Below are positions 32,594-44,454 of a stretch of 64,000 nucleotides of DNA, piece by piece. Position 1 is the stretch's first letter, and each line of letters begins with the position of its first letter. Under the pieces are notes generated by a model. The model did not search any database. It saw only the letters and a list, made by a program, of their open reading frames with translations, and had not been told where the DNA came from. The stretch comes from Chlamydomonas sphaeroides (lineage: Eukaryota > Chlorophyta > Chlorophyceae > Chlamydomonadales > Chlamydomonadaceae). Where the stretch lies: the NCBI GenBank assembly GCA_001662425.1, contig BDDC01000017.1, positions 2,255 to 66,254 on the forward strand, read 5' to 3'. Made by a program: the position numbers and the translations under genes.

Positions 32594-35500
32594 TCGGCAG
32601 CTGAGCGGCAGCTGAGCGGCAGCTGAGCGGCAGCGCGGAGCCGCGAGGAGTGGCAACAATAGAGGAGCGGAGTAGAGGAGGCAGGAGAGGCGGGGGCCTC
32701 ACAACGGAGCAGACGTAGGTTGAGGACCCTGCTTCGGAAGCTGGGCTACAGGAACGAGGTTGGGCAGCGCCACGGGTTGTGCAGAGCAATGAGCCCGGAG
32801 GGCGCTGCTCGGCGTGTTGTGCTTGTTTTGCTTTGAACGGGGGCTGGGTTGCTGTGCGCGGCGGGCGTGGCTGCTGGAGCTCGGTCCCATGGATGGCGGG
32901 GAGTTAGGCCCGTTAGTTAGGCGCTGCGCTGCGCCCGCTTGCGAGGGGGTGAGTCCCTCCTGCTGTGCTCTGGGGCTGTGACATGCGCTGCGGGCGTCGG
33001 GCTGGCGGTCGGGCCGCGGGCCGGCCTTTGCGCGTTGCTGTTTTCGTTCGTGGCTACTTACGTTGCGTGGCTATTGGCACTGCGTGAGCCTACCAGTGCT
33101 GTAGGTTGTGGGGCTGTGGCTGCGTGACACACCAGGGTTGCGTTAGAATGTGTTCAAGTGTGAAGTAGAACAGGACCAGTGTGTGTGTTGGTGTTCTTTG
33201 TGTTCATCCTGAACATAGGTTTCTGACGCTGGCGTGACGCTACTCCTCCTGGCGCTACCATTTTGTCCAGAGCCCACACACCCGCCCGACGCCCGATCGG
33301 CGTCCCCTGCGCGCGTGCCTGCGTTTGACTCTTCTGGGTTTGCACTTCGTACTGCTCGCGACTCATGCTATGCGTTTGTGCTAACGCATACTACTCAACG
33401 CGCTTGACATCTGCGGCCTGTGTGCGCCGCCATTCTTGCTGACAGTGACGCGGCACGCAACCAACACCGGGTTTGCCGTGCCTCGCGCCGTGATATGTGC
33501 CGTACCATGATGATGTGACGTCATGCCGTATCGTGCTGCGGCCGTACATATGTTGGCATGCGCGGACTGTGCGTTCCAAGGTCGGGCCCGCGGGTGTGTG
33601 CGACCACGCGTTGTGGCCACATATCCCTTTGTAGCGCCGTCCACCTGGCTGTTCTGGGGACGGCGTAGCATACCGGTGTTGGCCGTGTAGCGCCTCCTAC
33701 CAGGCCGCGATCAATCCATACATTCTATATCATTCATAGAGCAGCGGCCGCTCGCCGGAGCAACGCAGTTGCTTGGCTGATGTTTGTTTGCGCGCACTGC
33801 CTGACCCTGGGGCCTGCTTGTGTACTCGCACGCGTGCGTTGAAGCGTGTAATGCTCAGCACGACGAGGCCCGGGACTTCTTGCACGACTCGCCAGCTCCC
33901 TTCGCCGCTTCCTGTCGTGCCAGCTAGAGGGCGCCCTGCCTGCATGGCCGCGCCTGCAGCGGTCCGGCTACGGTGTGGGGGCTGCCGTGTGGGGGCCTGG
34001 CGCGGCCGCCGCCGGCAGACGCAGGCTACCGGGAGGTTGGGGTTGGCGGGATGCCGGCTACTAGTGGAGTCGGGGCTTAAAGAGAATGATGGTGTCTGGC
34101 GAAGTAGGGGTTGGGGCAGGTGCAAGCAGCGCCACGCACGATCGCTGCTCGAGGTTGGCGGCGAGGTCGGGCAGCTCACATGTCGTAGGCTTCGGGTGTG
34201 TGGGTGGCTGGTGGCGGTCAGCTGCTGGTGGCTGCTGGTCGTCGGGCACCGTGCCGGTAGGAGCCCCACATTGAAATGAATTCGGACGGGCGGAGGACGA
34301 GAGTCCAGCACTCACAGTGCCATGTCAGTTACAACAGCGAATGCTCCGCGGAGGCGCGACGCACAAATCCAGTTTGACAGCAAGAATGCCGCACGACGCA
34401 CATTCATGGCCCGTCGCAGGACCCGTGAGTTTCAACACGCCCGCAGCGGCAGCTAGCAGGGCAGACACAAAGATGCACTTGGCTTCCAACTTGCACGTGT
34501 GTTGAAAGCGCGCTGGCTGGGGCTAGTGGCCTCGAAAGGACCACACCGCCGCCGCCACAGAAAGCCAGGGAGAAGATGGCGACAAAGCTAGAGAGCGAGC
34601 CAGCGAATTGAAGCTTCGGCTGCGGCTATGCCTGGCTACGACACCTCGCGGCGGCGACTTAGGAGGAGCGGCACCTGACGGCGCACACCTGGCTGGAGCA
34701 CTTGGGTAGAACCGCCTTCGAAGGCACAAACACACTGCAACACCAAAAAACACGCACGCACGCACGGCTGCCTGAGGCACACGCCCGACACAGCTACTGT
34801 ACTGTACGACGATGTCGCTGTCCGTGAACCGGGGGGAGCGCACCACGCGCCCAACAATCGGCGCTCGAAACATCAGGTCGACTACATACCGGTAGCCACG
34901 TTAGTTAGCTACATACCGCATCGCGTTCCCACCGCGCAGCGTGGCGCGCATATGACCATGATGCGATGCGCTGGGGGCCACGACGCGAGCGGGCTTCGCA
35001 CGCTACGCTACCCAGAACCCGCCCGCCACGGCGGGCTCACGTCCCAGCGGCACCCCATGCTACTCCCTGCCGCTCGAGGCCCCTAGCCCTGCGGCACAAC
35101 CGCCGCCGGCCGCCACATCTCGGACGGCCACAAAAGCGAAAGTACGCCAAGGCAGCAAGGTGGACAGCTCGCATCCATGGCTCCGCCGCCCTGCGTCCGC
35201 CGTGCGCCGTCCGCCGTCCGCCGACCGCCGTCCGCCTCGCTCGCCGCCGCTCGCCACGTCGCTCCGCCGTCGCCGCTCGCACTCATTCGTTCAGCCATTG
35301 CACGCGTATATTGGGAGCACCGTATGACGACTGATAGCCACAACTCGCGCGCAGGCAAGACCAGCGCCTGCTTGCTCGCTCGCCGACCTGCCGGCCCTGC
35401 CGCTGCTCCCGCCAACAGGAGCCGCCTCGCCCGCTGCGCCACCCGCGCCTTTCTCGCTGCATTCCACCTCAGCCCGTGACCGTGCCACTGCCCCATTCTC

Positions 35501-35615
35501 GACTACAGCCCCACTCTCCACTGCGACCCAGGCTTGCCCGCCAAGCTCGATAGATCCGTGGAGTCCTCACATGACGGCGCAGCACGTGCCTGTGAGCGTG
35601 GTGGGCCAAGCAGCT
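32594..35615. other. 3-kb convergent intergenic region
   Basis: The stop codons of PP2C (+) and the large membrane protein (-) face each other across 3 kb. The middle (33130-34950) is markedly less GC-rich than the genes. It includes a degenerate copy of the dispersed repeat at about 33149-33178. Several plus and minus frames of 60-190 codons exist, but none has a domain, consistent splicing or codon use like the neighbours. I see no tRNA, rRNA or recognisable transposon protein. Confidence 0.45.
32595..32634. repeat. 11-base tandem repeat just after the PP2C stop
   Basis: Three full copies and a partial fourth of CGGCAGCTGAG begin one base after the TGA of the PP2C gene. They lie in the 3' untranslated region. 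Confidence 0.9.
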
Positions 35616-38600
35616 CTAAGCCACCGCGGCCACGCCGGCGGCCGCCCAGCGCGCCGCCGCCAGCGCCGCCGCGCACGCCGCCACCAGGACCGCGGCGAGC
35701 AGCGCAGCCAGCGGCAGCGGCCAGGGGCCGGCGGCGGCACGCGAAGGGACCTCGCCGCGCTGTGGCAGCGCTACGCATGGCCCTGTGTCGGCCTTGCGCG
35801 GCGGCGCCGTCGCCATCGCGCGCTCCGGCTTCGGCACCGCCAGCTGTGGGCCCCTGAAGACATCGCCCGCTGGCCCCGACCAGCGCGGCTGCTCAGCCGC
35901 GAGCCTCGATTTGCCGACAGCTGCCAGCGTCGGCGCGGCTGCGGCCGCTGGGCAGGGCGCCGACGGCGGCGACGCCGCCAGCTCGGATGTGTACCCGGCC
36001 GCACCCTCCTCGCCCCAGTTCTCCTTGTCTGACAGGCCGCACCGCAGCAGCGTCTGCAGCGTCAGCAGCGTCAGCGGCGAATCGCAGCTGGCGGCCGGCG
36101 GCGGCGGCGCAGCGGGGCAGCCCGCCGGCGCCGTCGCGCCGGCGCCGGCAGCCTTGGCGGCCTTGCAAGCGAACAGGTGGCGGCGGCCGTCCAGCGGCAG
36201 GCCCTGCCGCTGGGACTCGGGCGGCGGCGCCGCCGCCGCTGGCCGCCGCCGCGACGGCGGNNNNNNNNNNNNNNNNNNNNNNNNNNNNNNNNNNNNNNNN
36301 NNNNNNNNNNNNNNNNNNNNNNNNNNNNNNNNNNNNNNNNNNNNNNNNNNNNNNNNNNNNNNNNNNNNNNNNNNNNNNNNNNNNNNNNNNNNNNNNNNNN
36401 NNNNNNNNNNNNNNNNNNNNNNNNNNNNNNNNNNNNNNNNNNNNNNNNNNNNNNNNNNNNNNNNNNNNNNNNNNNNNNNNNNNNNNNNNNNNNNNNNNNN
36501 NNNNNNNNNNNNNNNNNNNNNNNNNNNNNNNNNNNNNNNNNNNNNNNNNNNNNNNNNNNNNNNNNNNNNNNNNNNNNNNNNNNNNNNNNNNNNNNNNNNN
36601 NNNNNNNNNNNNNNNNNNNNNNTCGACCACGGCCGCTGCCGCCGCCATACCCTGGCCGACGCAGAAGCTCGACAGCGCCTCCGCCACCGCCAGCCAGTCC
36701 CGCACCGCCGCTGGCGGCTCCGCCGCCGCCGCCGCCACCGCCGCCAGGCAGTCATCCAGGGTTGTGGCGAGGAAGTCCAGGTCTGACACCAGCGGCTGCA
36801 CGTGGCGCCGCCACGCCGCCGATGCAGCGGCGGCCAGAGCCGCGGCCGACGGCGCCGCAGGCGCCGGCGGCAGGTAGTGCCGCGCGCACGCCGCCGTCAG
36901 CGCGGCGACCTCCTCCGCCAGCTCCGGGCCCGCCGCGACCAGGAGGCAGGCGTGGCCTAGCACCACCCCCGACGGCAATTGGCTGGGGCCGTGGGCGTCA
37001 GGGCCATCGGTCGCCGGCGCTGGCGAGCAGTGGCTGAGGGCGTAGACGTGGATGGGTCCGGGCGCCAGGCGGCTTGCGGGCAGGCGCATGCTGCGGTTGC
37101 GAGAGGGCGGGAGCCAGAGCCAGGGCTGTCGGTGGGAGCACAGCGCCAGGACAGGCGTTCAGACAGCCCACCAGCACAGCGTCCCATTACCACAGCATCC
37201 CACTAGCACAGCGTCCCATTACCTCAGCATCCCACCAGACGCTGGCCAGGGCTCACCTCAGCATTGTGGGGCGTGGCTCGCTGCCAGCCGCCGCGGCGGG
37301 TGACGTCAGCTCGTCTGCCAGCACGCGGCCGCCGGCGCTGACAGCCAGCAGCCGTACGGCGGCCGGCGCCGGGCGGGCGGCGTCGTGCGGCGGCAGGGCG
37401 GCGGGGTCCAGGCTCAGGAGCTGCAAGCGGCGGGAGCAGGGCAGGAGGAACAGCAACGGGTCAGCAGGAGCAGTCCCACTAACCCGTGTGCAGCACGTAA
37501 CCCATTTGGCGGTCCCCGTGGACACCCAGGACGCCAGCCTGCAGCTTACCAGCTCCGCCTCGCGCCCAGCCTCCACCACGCCGGACGACACCCACGCAAA
37601 ACTGCCGTGCTCCTCGCCCCCATGCACATCGTCTTGCTCGACCTCCTCCTCCTGGTGCTGCCCCAGCGGCTGCTCCAATAGCGCGCCGCCGTACAGCGCC
37701 GCCACCTGTATGCCCCAGGCCACGCCGCCGCCGCCGTCAACGGCGCCGCGGGCGACGACGCCGGCGGCGACGTCGTGCATGAGGACGCCGGAGCCGGGCG
37801 CCAGGCCGCCGCCGTCAGGCCCAGCCGCCGCCGCCGCCAGCTCCGGCAGCAGCGCGGCGGCGCCGCCGTCGGGGCCTGCTACCAGGAGCCCCCGCGTCCG
37901 CGTGAGGAGCTGCAGGCAGCCGGTTACCACGACTGAGCTGACCGAGGCCAGGGGAGGGCTGGCCGCCGGCGCTGCGGCGGGAGCGGCGGCGGCGGCGGCC
38001 GCGGGCGCGGCGGCGGCGGCGGTGAGCGCCAGAGCCCACCGCAGCGCGCGGGCGAGCAGCGGCGGCGCGGCGGCGTGGGCCGTCACCGGCAGCGGTGGCA
38101 GCAGAGCCAGGGCGACGCCGGCGGAGCGCAGCGCGGCGCTTGTGGCGGCGGCGGCAAGACGCTGAGCGGTCGCGGCGCCGGCGCCGTGGTCGGCGACCTG
38201 TGCGGGCGGACAGGCGCGGCGCAGTTGGTGACGTGTGCGGCTGGCTGCTGACGCACGGCAACCGACAGAAGAGCAATGGACGGAGAGCAAGCAGCAAGCC
38301 GGAAGCAGCAGCACCTCTGTACCACGTCGGCATCGCGGTGATGCCTTGGGGACAAACAGCAACCTTAAGCGAGCGCAAGCGACCCGCCGTACCTTGACGC
38401 TGACGACGCGCGTGCGCAGGCGGCTGCGGTACAGCGGCGAGACGTGCGGAGGGGCGCTGGTGCCGCCGCCGCCAGGGGACGTCGGCTCTCGGCCGGTCGG
38501 CAGCCCAGTGCCGGGTCCGCCGTCGGCGCCTGAAGCGCGCGGGGGCGGCGCCGCCGCGCCGCCGCTGTTGCTGCCGCCGTCGATGCTGGCGGCACCGCTG

Positions 38601-41600
38601 CTGCCGGTGCCGCCCAGGTTGGCGGCGCAGGTGCGAGACGCTAGTGTCGAGCTCTGCGCGAAGCCCAGCGGCGTCGCTGCGGCGCCAGCGTCAGCGTTGG
38701 CATCGCCGCCGGCACTAGCAATCTTGAAACTGTTGATGGGGTCGCGCGGCTGGTCGAAGTCCAGACGGCGGCGGACTGGCAGCCGCGCGCCACACCTCGG
38801 CGACGGCTGTGACAGCAGCCGTGTCAGCGGCGCCGCCGTCGCCGCCGTCACCGCCGTTGCCGCCGATGACATCCGGGTTGGCGTTGCCGCCAGCCGCCGC
38901 GCCGTCGCGCGGCGGGCGGCGTCCTTGGCCAGCGGCGGCGCCGCCGCCGCCACCTTCGACCCCAGCTCGACCTTGACGGCGGCGGCGCCGCTGCGGGCCT
39001 GCTTCTCCTGGCCGCTGCTGTCGACGGCGGCGGCACCGCCGCCAGGCCCCAGCCGCCGGACCTTGCCGCCGCTGTCGTCGGCGCCGCTGCCGTCGCCGTC
39101 GGTCACGGCGGTGCTGGGGCCGCGCGACGGCAGCACGCCGCTGGCGCTGCTGGCGCTCCTGGGCAGCAGCACGCCGCCGCCGACGCTGCCGCCGCTGGAT
39201 CCAAAGGCCCCACCCAGGCCGGCGGCGCCGCTGCCACCGAGGAGGGAGCCGGCGCCTAGGCCCAGGCCCATGTCCAGCCCCAGGCCATGGTCGCTGTAGC
39301 CAAATCTGTGAGCGTTGGCGTCCGACAGGCCCCGCGGCAGCAGCAGCCCGGCGGTGGCGGCGCCGCCGCCGAAGGCTGGCGGCGCCGCCACCACGTAGCC
39401 GATGTGAGTCACCAGGCCGGCGCCGCCGATGGCGCTGACGGAGGTGCCGCTGGTGCCGCTGACGGCGGCGGCGGCGGCGCTAACGGCGCCGATGGCAGCA
39501 TTCTCCTTGTCACCGTCATCGCTGCCGCCGCTGACCGGCCGGCTGCTGGCGACGGCGTTGGACAGTGGGGACAGCGGAGAGGAGCTGGCGGAGGGCGACG
39601 GCACTAGCGAGGCCACGGAGCCGGAGCAGGAGCCGGGCGCAGGGCTGGCGGCGCCGCGGCGGCTGCCACCGACGCTGCCGCTGGGAGGGGAGAAGAGGCC
39701 GCTGGACCCACGAGCGGCACGAGGTAGGCCTGACGGCGGCCGCGACGGCGCCGGCGGCTTGGGGACGGGTGGGTGCCGAGATGGCGGCGCTAGTGAGGGC
39801 GGCGGCGGCGCCGCCGCCGCCGGTCGATCGGCGGAGCGGGCAGAGTCGTTAGAGAAGGCGTGGGGGAAGGCCAGCGGCGCCATCGGGCCCGCCGCCGCCG
39901 CGGCGGCGGCGGCGGAAGGCGAGGGTGCGGCCGAGCCGCTGCCGCCGGAGCCGAGGCGTGACGGCGATGGCGCGCGCAGCGGCCGCAGCGACGGCGGCGG
40001 CAGCGCGCCGCCGGCCTCCGCCGCCGCCGCGGCGGCGGCCCAGCGAGGCGAGATGGCCAGTGGTGGCAGCGGGCCGCTGGGCCGCGCCGCCGCCACGCCT
40101 GCCCGCGACGCTGACATTGGCGGGCGCGGCATCGGTCGCGCTGGCGAATAGTACGACGGCAGGGCCACCGACGGCGACGGCGACGGCAGCGCCGCCCAGG
40201 ACGGCCCCACCGACGGCGCCACACGCAGCCGGTGCGCTGAGCCCGGCGCCGGCGGAGGCAGCGGCAGCGGCAGCAGCTCCGACCCCGGCGGCGCCGCCAG
40301 GCCGCCGTACTCGTCGTGCTCGTGCTCCAGGATGGCAGACTGGAACGCCGAGGCCAGCTGTTGGCTGAACGCGTCGGCGTGGATGCTGCAGCTGCGCAGG
40401 ATGGGAGCCGGCGGTGGCATCGGCATCGGCGGCGGCTCCTCGTCTGCCATCGCCGCCGCCGCCGCGGCGGCGGCGCCGTCGAAGCAGCAGGCATCGTCGT
40501 GGGGCGCCGTCGCCGTGGTGAAAGCCATGGCGGACGTCCAGGGGCTGTCGCCGTACACGCCGTCATCCTCGAAGCTGTCGAGAAGCTGCTGCTGTCCGAC
40601 CAGGTAGTCGAAGGGGCTCGCGCCGTACAGCGCATCGTACTCGCCGAAGCCCAGCGCCGCCGTGTCGCCGTCGCCGTCGAGGCAGGCCGGCGGCGGCGGC
40701 GGCGGTGGCATCAGCGGCTCCAGCGGTGGCTCTGCGGCGGCCGCCGACGACGACCGGAGCCGCGGCGCCGGCGAGAATAGGATGTCGTTCCAGCTGTCCC
40801 CACGCGGCAGGAAGCCGAATCCATCGCCGCCGCCGCCAGGCCCCAGCGGCATGTCCGTCGGGGGCTCCTGCTCCAACACTATGGCCGGCTCGGCGTCGCC
40901 TTCGTTGGCGGCGCCACTGCCACCGCGCTCGGCGTCGGCGGCGTCGCCAGGTACGGGGCCGTCGAAGAAGGGGCACAGCCGGCAGCCAGCCGCGCCGTGC
41001 GGCGGCGCCGTCGTATGGTCAGGGCCGCCGCTGCGGGTGGCGGCGGCCGGTGGCGGCGGCGGCGAGCGGGCGGGCGCGGGCGCCGAGGGCACCGCGTATG
41101 GGCGCTGAGGGCCAGAAGCCTGGGGCAGCGGGCATGGCGGCATCGCGCCATGGTCAGTGGATGCGGAGGCCGTGGCGGCAGAGGGCCATGTGAGGCTGAC
41201 TCACAGCACCCTGCCGTACAACAACCTGCCGTACGGCGCTGTCGTACCTGCGCAGCGGCGGGCTCGTCGTCGAGCAGAGGTCGCAGCGGCGGCAGCTCGC
41301 CGCCGCCAGCTCCGCCGCCGGCCTCGTACTCGAACTCCACGCCGACGGCGGCGGCGCTGCTGGCGTCCGCAAAGATGGCGGCGGCGGCACCGCCGCCGTA
41401 GCCGCCGCCGCCGCTGGCGGGAAGGCAGGTCATGAAAGGTGACCAGTCGCCGGTGTCGATCGGCGACGGCGCCGCCAAGTCGAGGCCGTCAGCGGCGACG
41501 TCGGCGTAGCGCGGCAGCGTTCCGGCGGCGCCGTCGGACATGCCGCCGCTGTCCTCGGACAACATGGATGAGCAGCGCAGCGCCTCCGGGATGCCGTCGG

Positions 41601-43694
41601 CGGCGCCGCCGACAAAGCTGCCCAACGGAGCCAGCGGGTCGGCGGTGGTGGCGCGGGACAGCGCGACGGAGGCGTTTGACGACAGGTCCTGGCGGCGGCG
41701 GCGGCGGCGGCGGCGGGAGGAGCAGGGTCAGCGGTGGTGGCGCAAGGCGGGAGGTGGCGGCGGCAGCGATGAAAGCGGCAGGCACGGCTGCGGCTGATGC
41801 TTACGTCGATCCTGATGAGCGCATCATTCCTACCCCAAGCCCCAAGCCCCAAGCCCCGCAACCCCGATCCCCCAGCGCCGCTCACCTCGGGTCGCTCCTC
41901 CGGGATGGTCTCCGGCCGCACGCTCCTGTCGTGGCCCAGCATGAACACACTCCGCCCCGAGCCCAGCCCAGAGCCGAAGCCGCCGGGCGCCCGGTGCGGC
42001 GTGCCGTGGTGGCGGTACGGCGACTGCCGCGGCGGCGGCGGCAGCGGCGGCGGCGGCGGCGGGCCGAAGGCCTGCGGCGCGCCGCCAGGCCACCGAGGGC
42101 CCGGCGACGGCGCCGCCGGGCTGCTGAAGGCGCCGGCGGCGGCGGACGCCCAACGCGGCGGCAGGCCGGCGGCGCCGCCGGGGGAAGGCATGCCGATGCG
42201 GCGGGTGTGTGGCGTGTGGGCGAGGCGGTAACGGTAGGTAAGCAGCCGCTGATGCTGCTCCACAAGCTGCTGCTGTCGGGCCTGCTGGTAGCGCTGCTGG
42301 TACGAGTCGCGTGACGTCACGGCGCTGGCGCCGCCGCCGCCGCCGCAGAGGCCGGTGCCAAAGTCAAAGCCGGCGGTGGCGGCGGCGCTGTGGCGGAGGC
42401 CGCCCTCGGAGACGGCGCGCGGCAGCCAGGCTGGCGACGGCGCCGACGGCCCAACAGCGGCGGCGGCGACGGCGGCGGCGGGAAGGCCAGGGCCAACGTA
42501 GGCGAAGGCGCGGTGCTGAGGAGGTGCCGGCGGCGGCGCCGCCGCCACCGTTGGCGACAGCACCAGCTCCCTGCCCTCCACCGCCGACGCCGGCGGCGCG
42601 TCGGGTGCCTCAGGCGCCCGCTGCGGCGAGTGGCCCCACGGCAGCTGCTCCGCAACGGCGGTGGCGGCGGTGGCATCGGTGGCGCCGCCGCCATTGGTGC
42701 TGTCAGCGGCACCGTCGGCTGGCGCCGCCGGCGACTCGAGCTCGGGGAGCATCCACAGCGGCGGCGCTAGCGGCCGGTCGACGCTGCTAACGGCCATGCG
42801 AGGGGCGTAGGGCGACGGCGTCGCCGCCACCGACGGCAGCGGCGGGTAGTCGTGGTCGCCGCCGCTGCCGCCGCCGTCGGGCTTGCCGGCGGCAAGCAGC
42901 GGCGGCGACGGCGCCGCCAGCAGCGGCGAGACGTCGGACTTGGTGTTGACGGTGACGGCGGCGGCGGCGGCGGCGGCGGCGGGGGTCGCGGCGGCGGCGG
43001 GGCCGACGGCGGCGGCGGCGGGCTGCGTTCCGTCGAAGAGCATCAACGTGCGCCACAGGGCGGCGGAGCCCTCGCTCACGCCGCGTGCGGGCAGCAGCGG
43101 CGACGCCGCCGCTCGGCTAAGGGCCGTCATCCGGACCGCCGCAGTCGCCGCCGCTGGCGTCGGCCGCGGCGGCAGCAGTGCGAGCAGCTCCGACGCCGCG
43201 GCGGCGGCTGCCGACGTCGGAGGGTTCGGCGCGGCCGCGACCGCGGCGCAGGGGGTGGCCGCAGCGGCCGAGGTGGCGGGGGTGGAGGCGGGGCGCACGG
43301 GGGAGCTGCATCCACGGACGCGGATGGCGCTGCGGCGCATTGCGCGAGGCGTACAACGCTCGGGGCGCCGGCTCGACGGCGCGACACGGCTCGCAGCGTC
43401 GGTTGAGGGGTCGTGTTGGAGTTCAAAGTCGGCGCGCTCGCCGGGTGCGCTGCCCGGCAGGAAGAACGCGATCAGCAGCGCTGTGCCTGCGAAGAGCGCC
43501 ACGGTTGCCGCGAGCAGCCACAGCGGGAAGGGCGACGATGCGGACTGCGCCAGCGCGAGCGCGCGCTGCAGCTCGGCCACGGAGGGCGCCGCCTCGGCGG
43601 CGCCGCAGCTGCTGGCAGCTGCAGCAGGAGCCGCGCAGGCTACCCATAGCAGCAGCGCCGCAATGGGCGTAGCAGCGGAGGCGCGGAGCGCCAT
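35616..43694 (-). CDS. Large membrane protein of unknown function (about 2,300 aa visible; assembly gap in last exon region)
   Basis: Minus-strand exons: 43694-41886, 41688-41248, 41119-38393, 38197-37550, 37420-37257, then from 37090 into the gap at 36622, resuming at 36260 and stopping at 35616. The first five junctions agree in phase. The N-terminus is a signal peptide (ALRASAATPIAALLLWVACA) followed by a membrane span near residues 58-82. The last 35 residues are a second strongly hydrophobic segment (LPLAALLAAVLVAACAAALA). Most of the chain between is Ala/Gly/Pro/Ser low complexity encoded by GGC/GCC repeats. Islands of ordinary sequence include SYQQRYQQARQQQLVEQHQR, DGIPEALRCSSMLSEDSG, YRSRLRTRVVSVKVADHG and VSDLDFLATTLDDCLAAVA. 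I do not recognise the family. The frame before the gap differs from that after it, so the gap hides an intron or is wrongly sized; two separate genes cannot be excluded. Confidence 0.65.
36261..36622. other. Assembly gap (362 N)
   Basis: A run of N inside the 3' part of the large membrane-protein gene. The flanks are GCC-repeat-rich, a usual cause of assembly failure. Confidence 0.99.
37168..37238. repeat. 32-base tandem repeat in an intron
   Basis: Two copies of a 32-base unit beginning CCACCAGCACAGCG, at 37168-37199 and 37200-37231, followed by the start of a third. They fill most of the intron 37091-37256 of the large membrane-protein gene. Confidence 0.85.
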
Positions 43695-44454
43695 CCGAGG
43701 AGCGGCGCACGCGCCGCGTTAGGGGAGCAGCGCCGTGCCACCTCGCAGCCTGTGACGACGAGAGCTTGGGGTCTAGGTGAGGCGATCCAGGCGCGCGCGG
43801 GCGCCGAGGGCGCGGCGCGGCCGCACGTGAACGCGTGAGCTGAAGCGCTTTGCGGGTAGGTCACCGTGCTATGTGCCGTTACAGCTGTGGGCTCCTTCGC
43901 TGGTACTGCTATAGGCCTGCTAGCTTCTTCTGGTTGTATCTGCCCTCTGTGCGCCTAGCGGGCTTTGGGAATCGGCGGCAGCCGATGCGGCCATCCACGC
44001 GGCATGGCCCCTCGCACGCTCACGTCATCCTCGCCTCCAGGTCAGACTCGCAACGCGGACGAGTACGCCGCAGCGCACACAGGTGTGTGGAAGCTCACCG
44101 GCCAGAGCTACAGGCTGCCAGCAGCGCGGCGAGCGTCAACCCATCATCGCGGCTTCTATCCCCCCGTGCCAATCTGGCGCCGAGCACATCATCCCGCGCA
44201 TCGCATGCTCTGCCCAAACCCCTGACCTCGCGTTCCCGCGCGCAGTTCAATCCCCAACACAGCAGTCCTTTCATCCTACTCGCCTGTGCGCTCCTGCTGC
44301 TGCCGTGGCCGCTGGCCTCCTCCGCCGCTCCGCGCCTCGCGCTCCGCTCTCCGCTCTCCGCTCTTCCGCTCTCCACACTGGCCGCTCCACACTCCACGCC
44401 TGCTCCACCTCACGCTCCACATCCGCTCCTTCATCCTTGCCCCCGCTCGTCGCC
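43695..44454. other. Promoter of the large membrane protein and 3' region of glycosyltransferase A
   Basis: Both neighbours are on the minus strand. A minus-strand TGTAA at 43879-43883, about 570 bases beyond the glycosyltransferase stop, is a plausible polyadenylation signal, leaving about 180 bases for the promoter and leader of the membrane-protein gene. Open frames here lack support. Confidence 0.4.

Noticed and set aside
33739..34315. Minus-strand frame of about 190 codons in the large intergenic region.
   Set aside because: No domain, no splice partners, and composition matches noncoding flanks.
37253..43722. Many long plus-strand open frames opposite the large membrane-protein gene, and other frames on its own strand.
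   Set aside because: GGC/GCC repeats leave several frames open at once. Only the minus-strand frame gives a signal peptide, ordinary non-repetitive islands and consistent splice phases.
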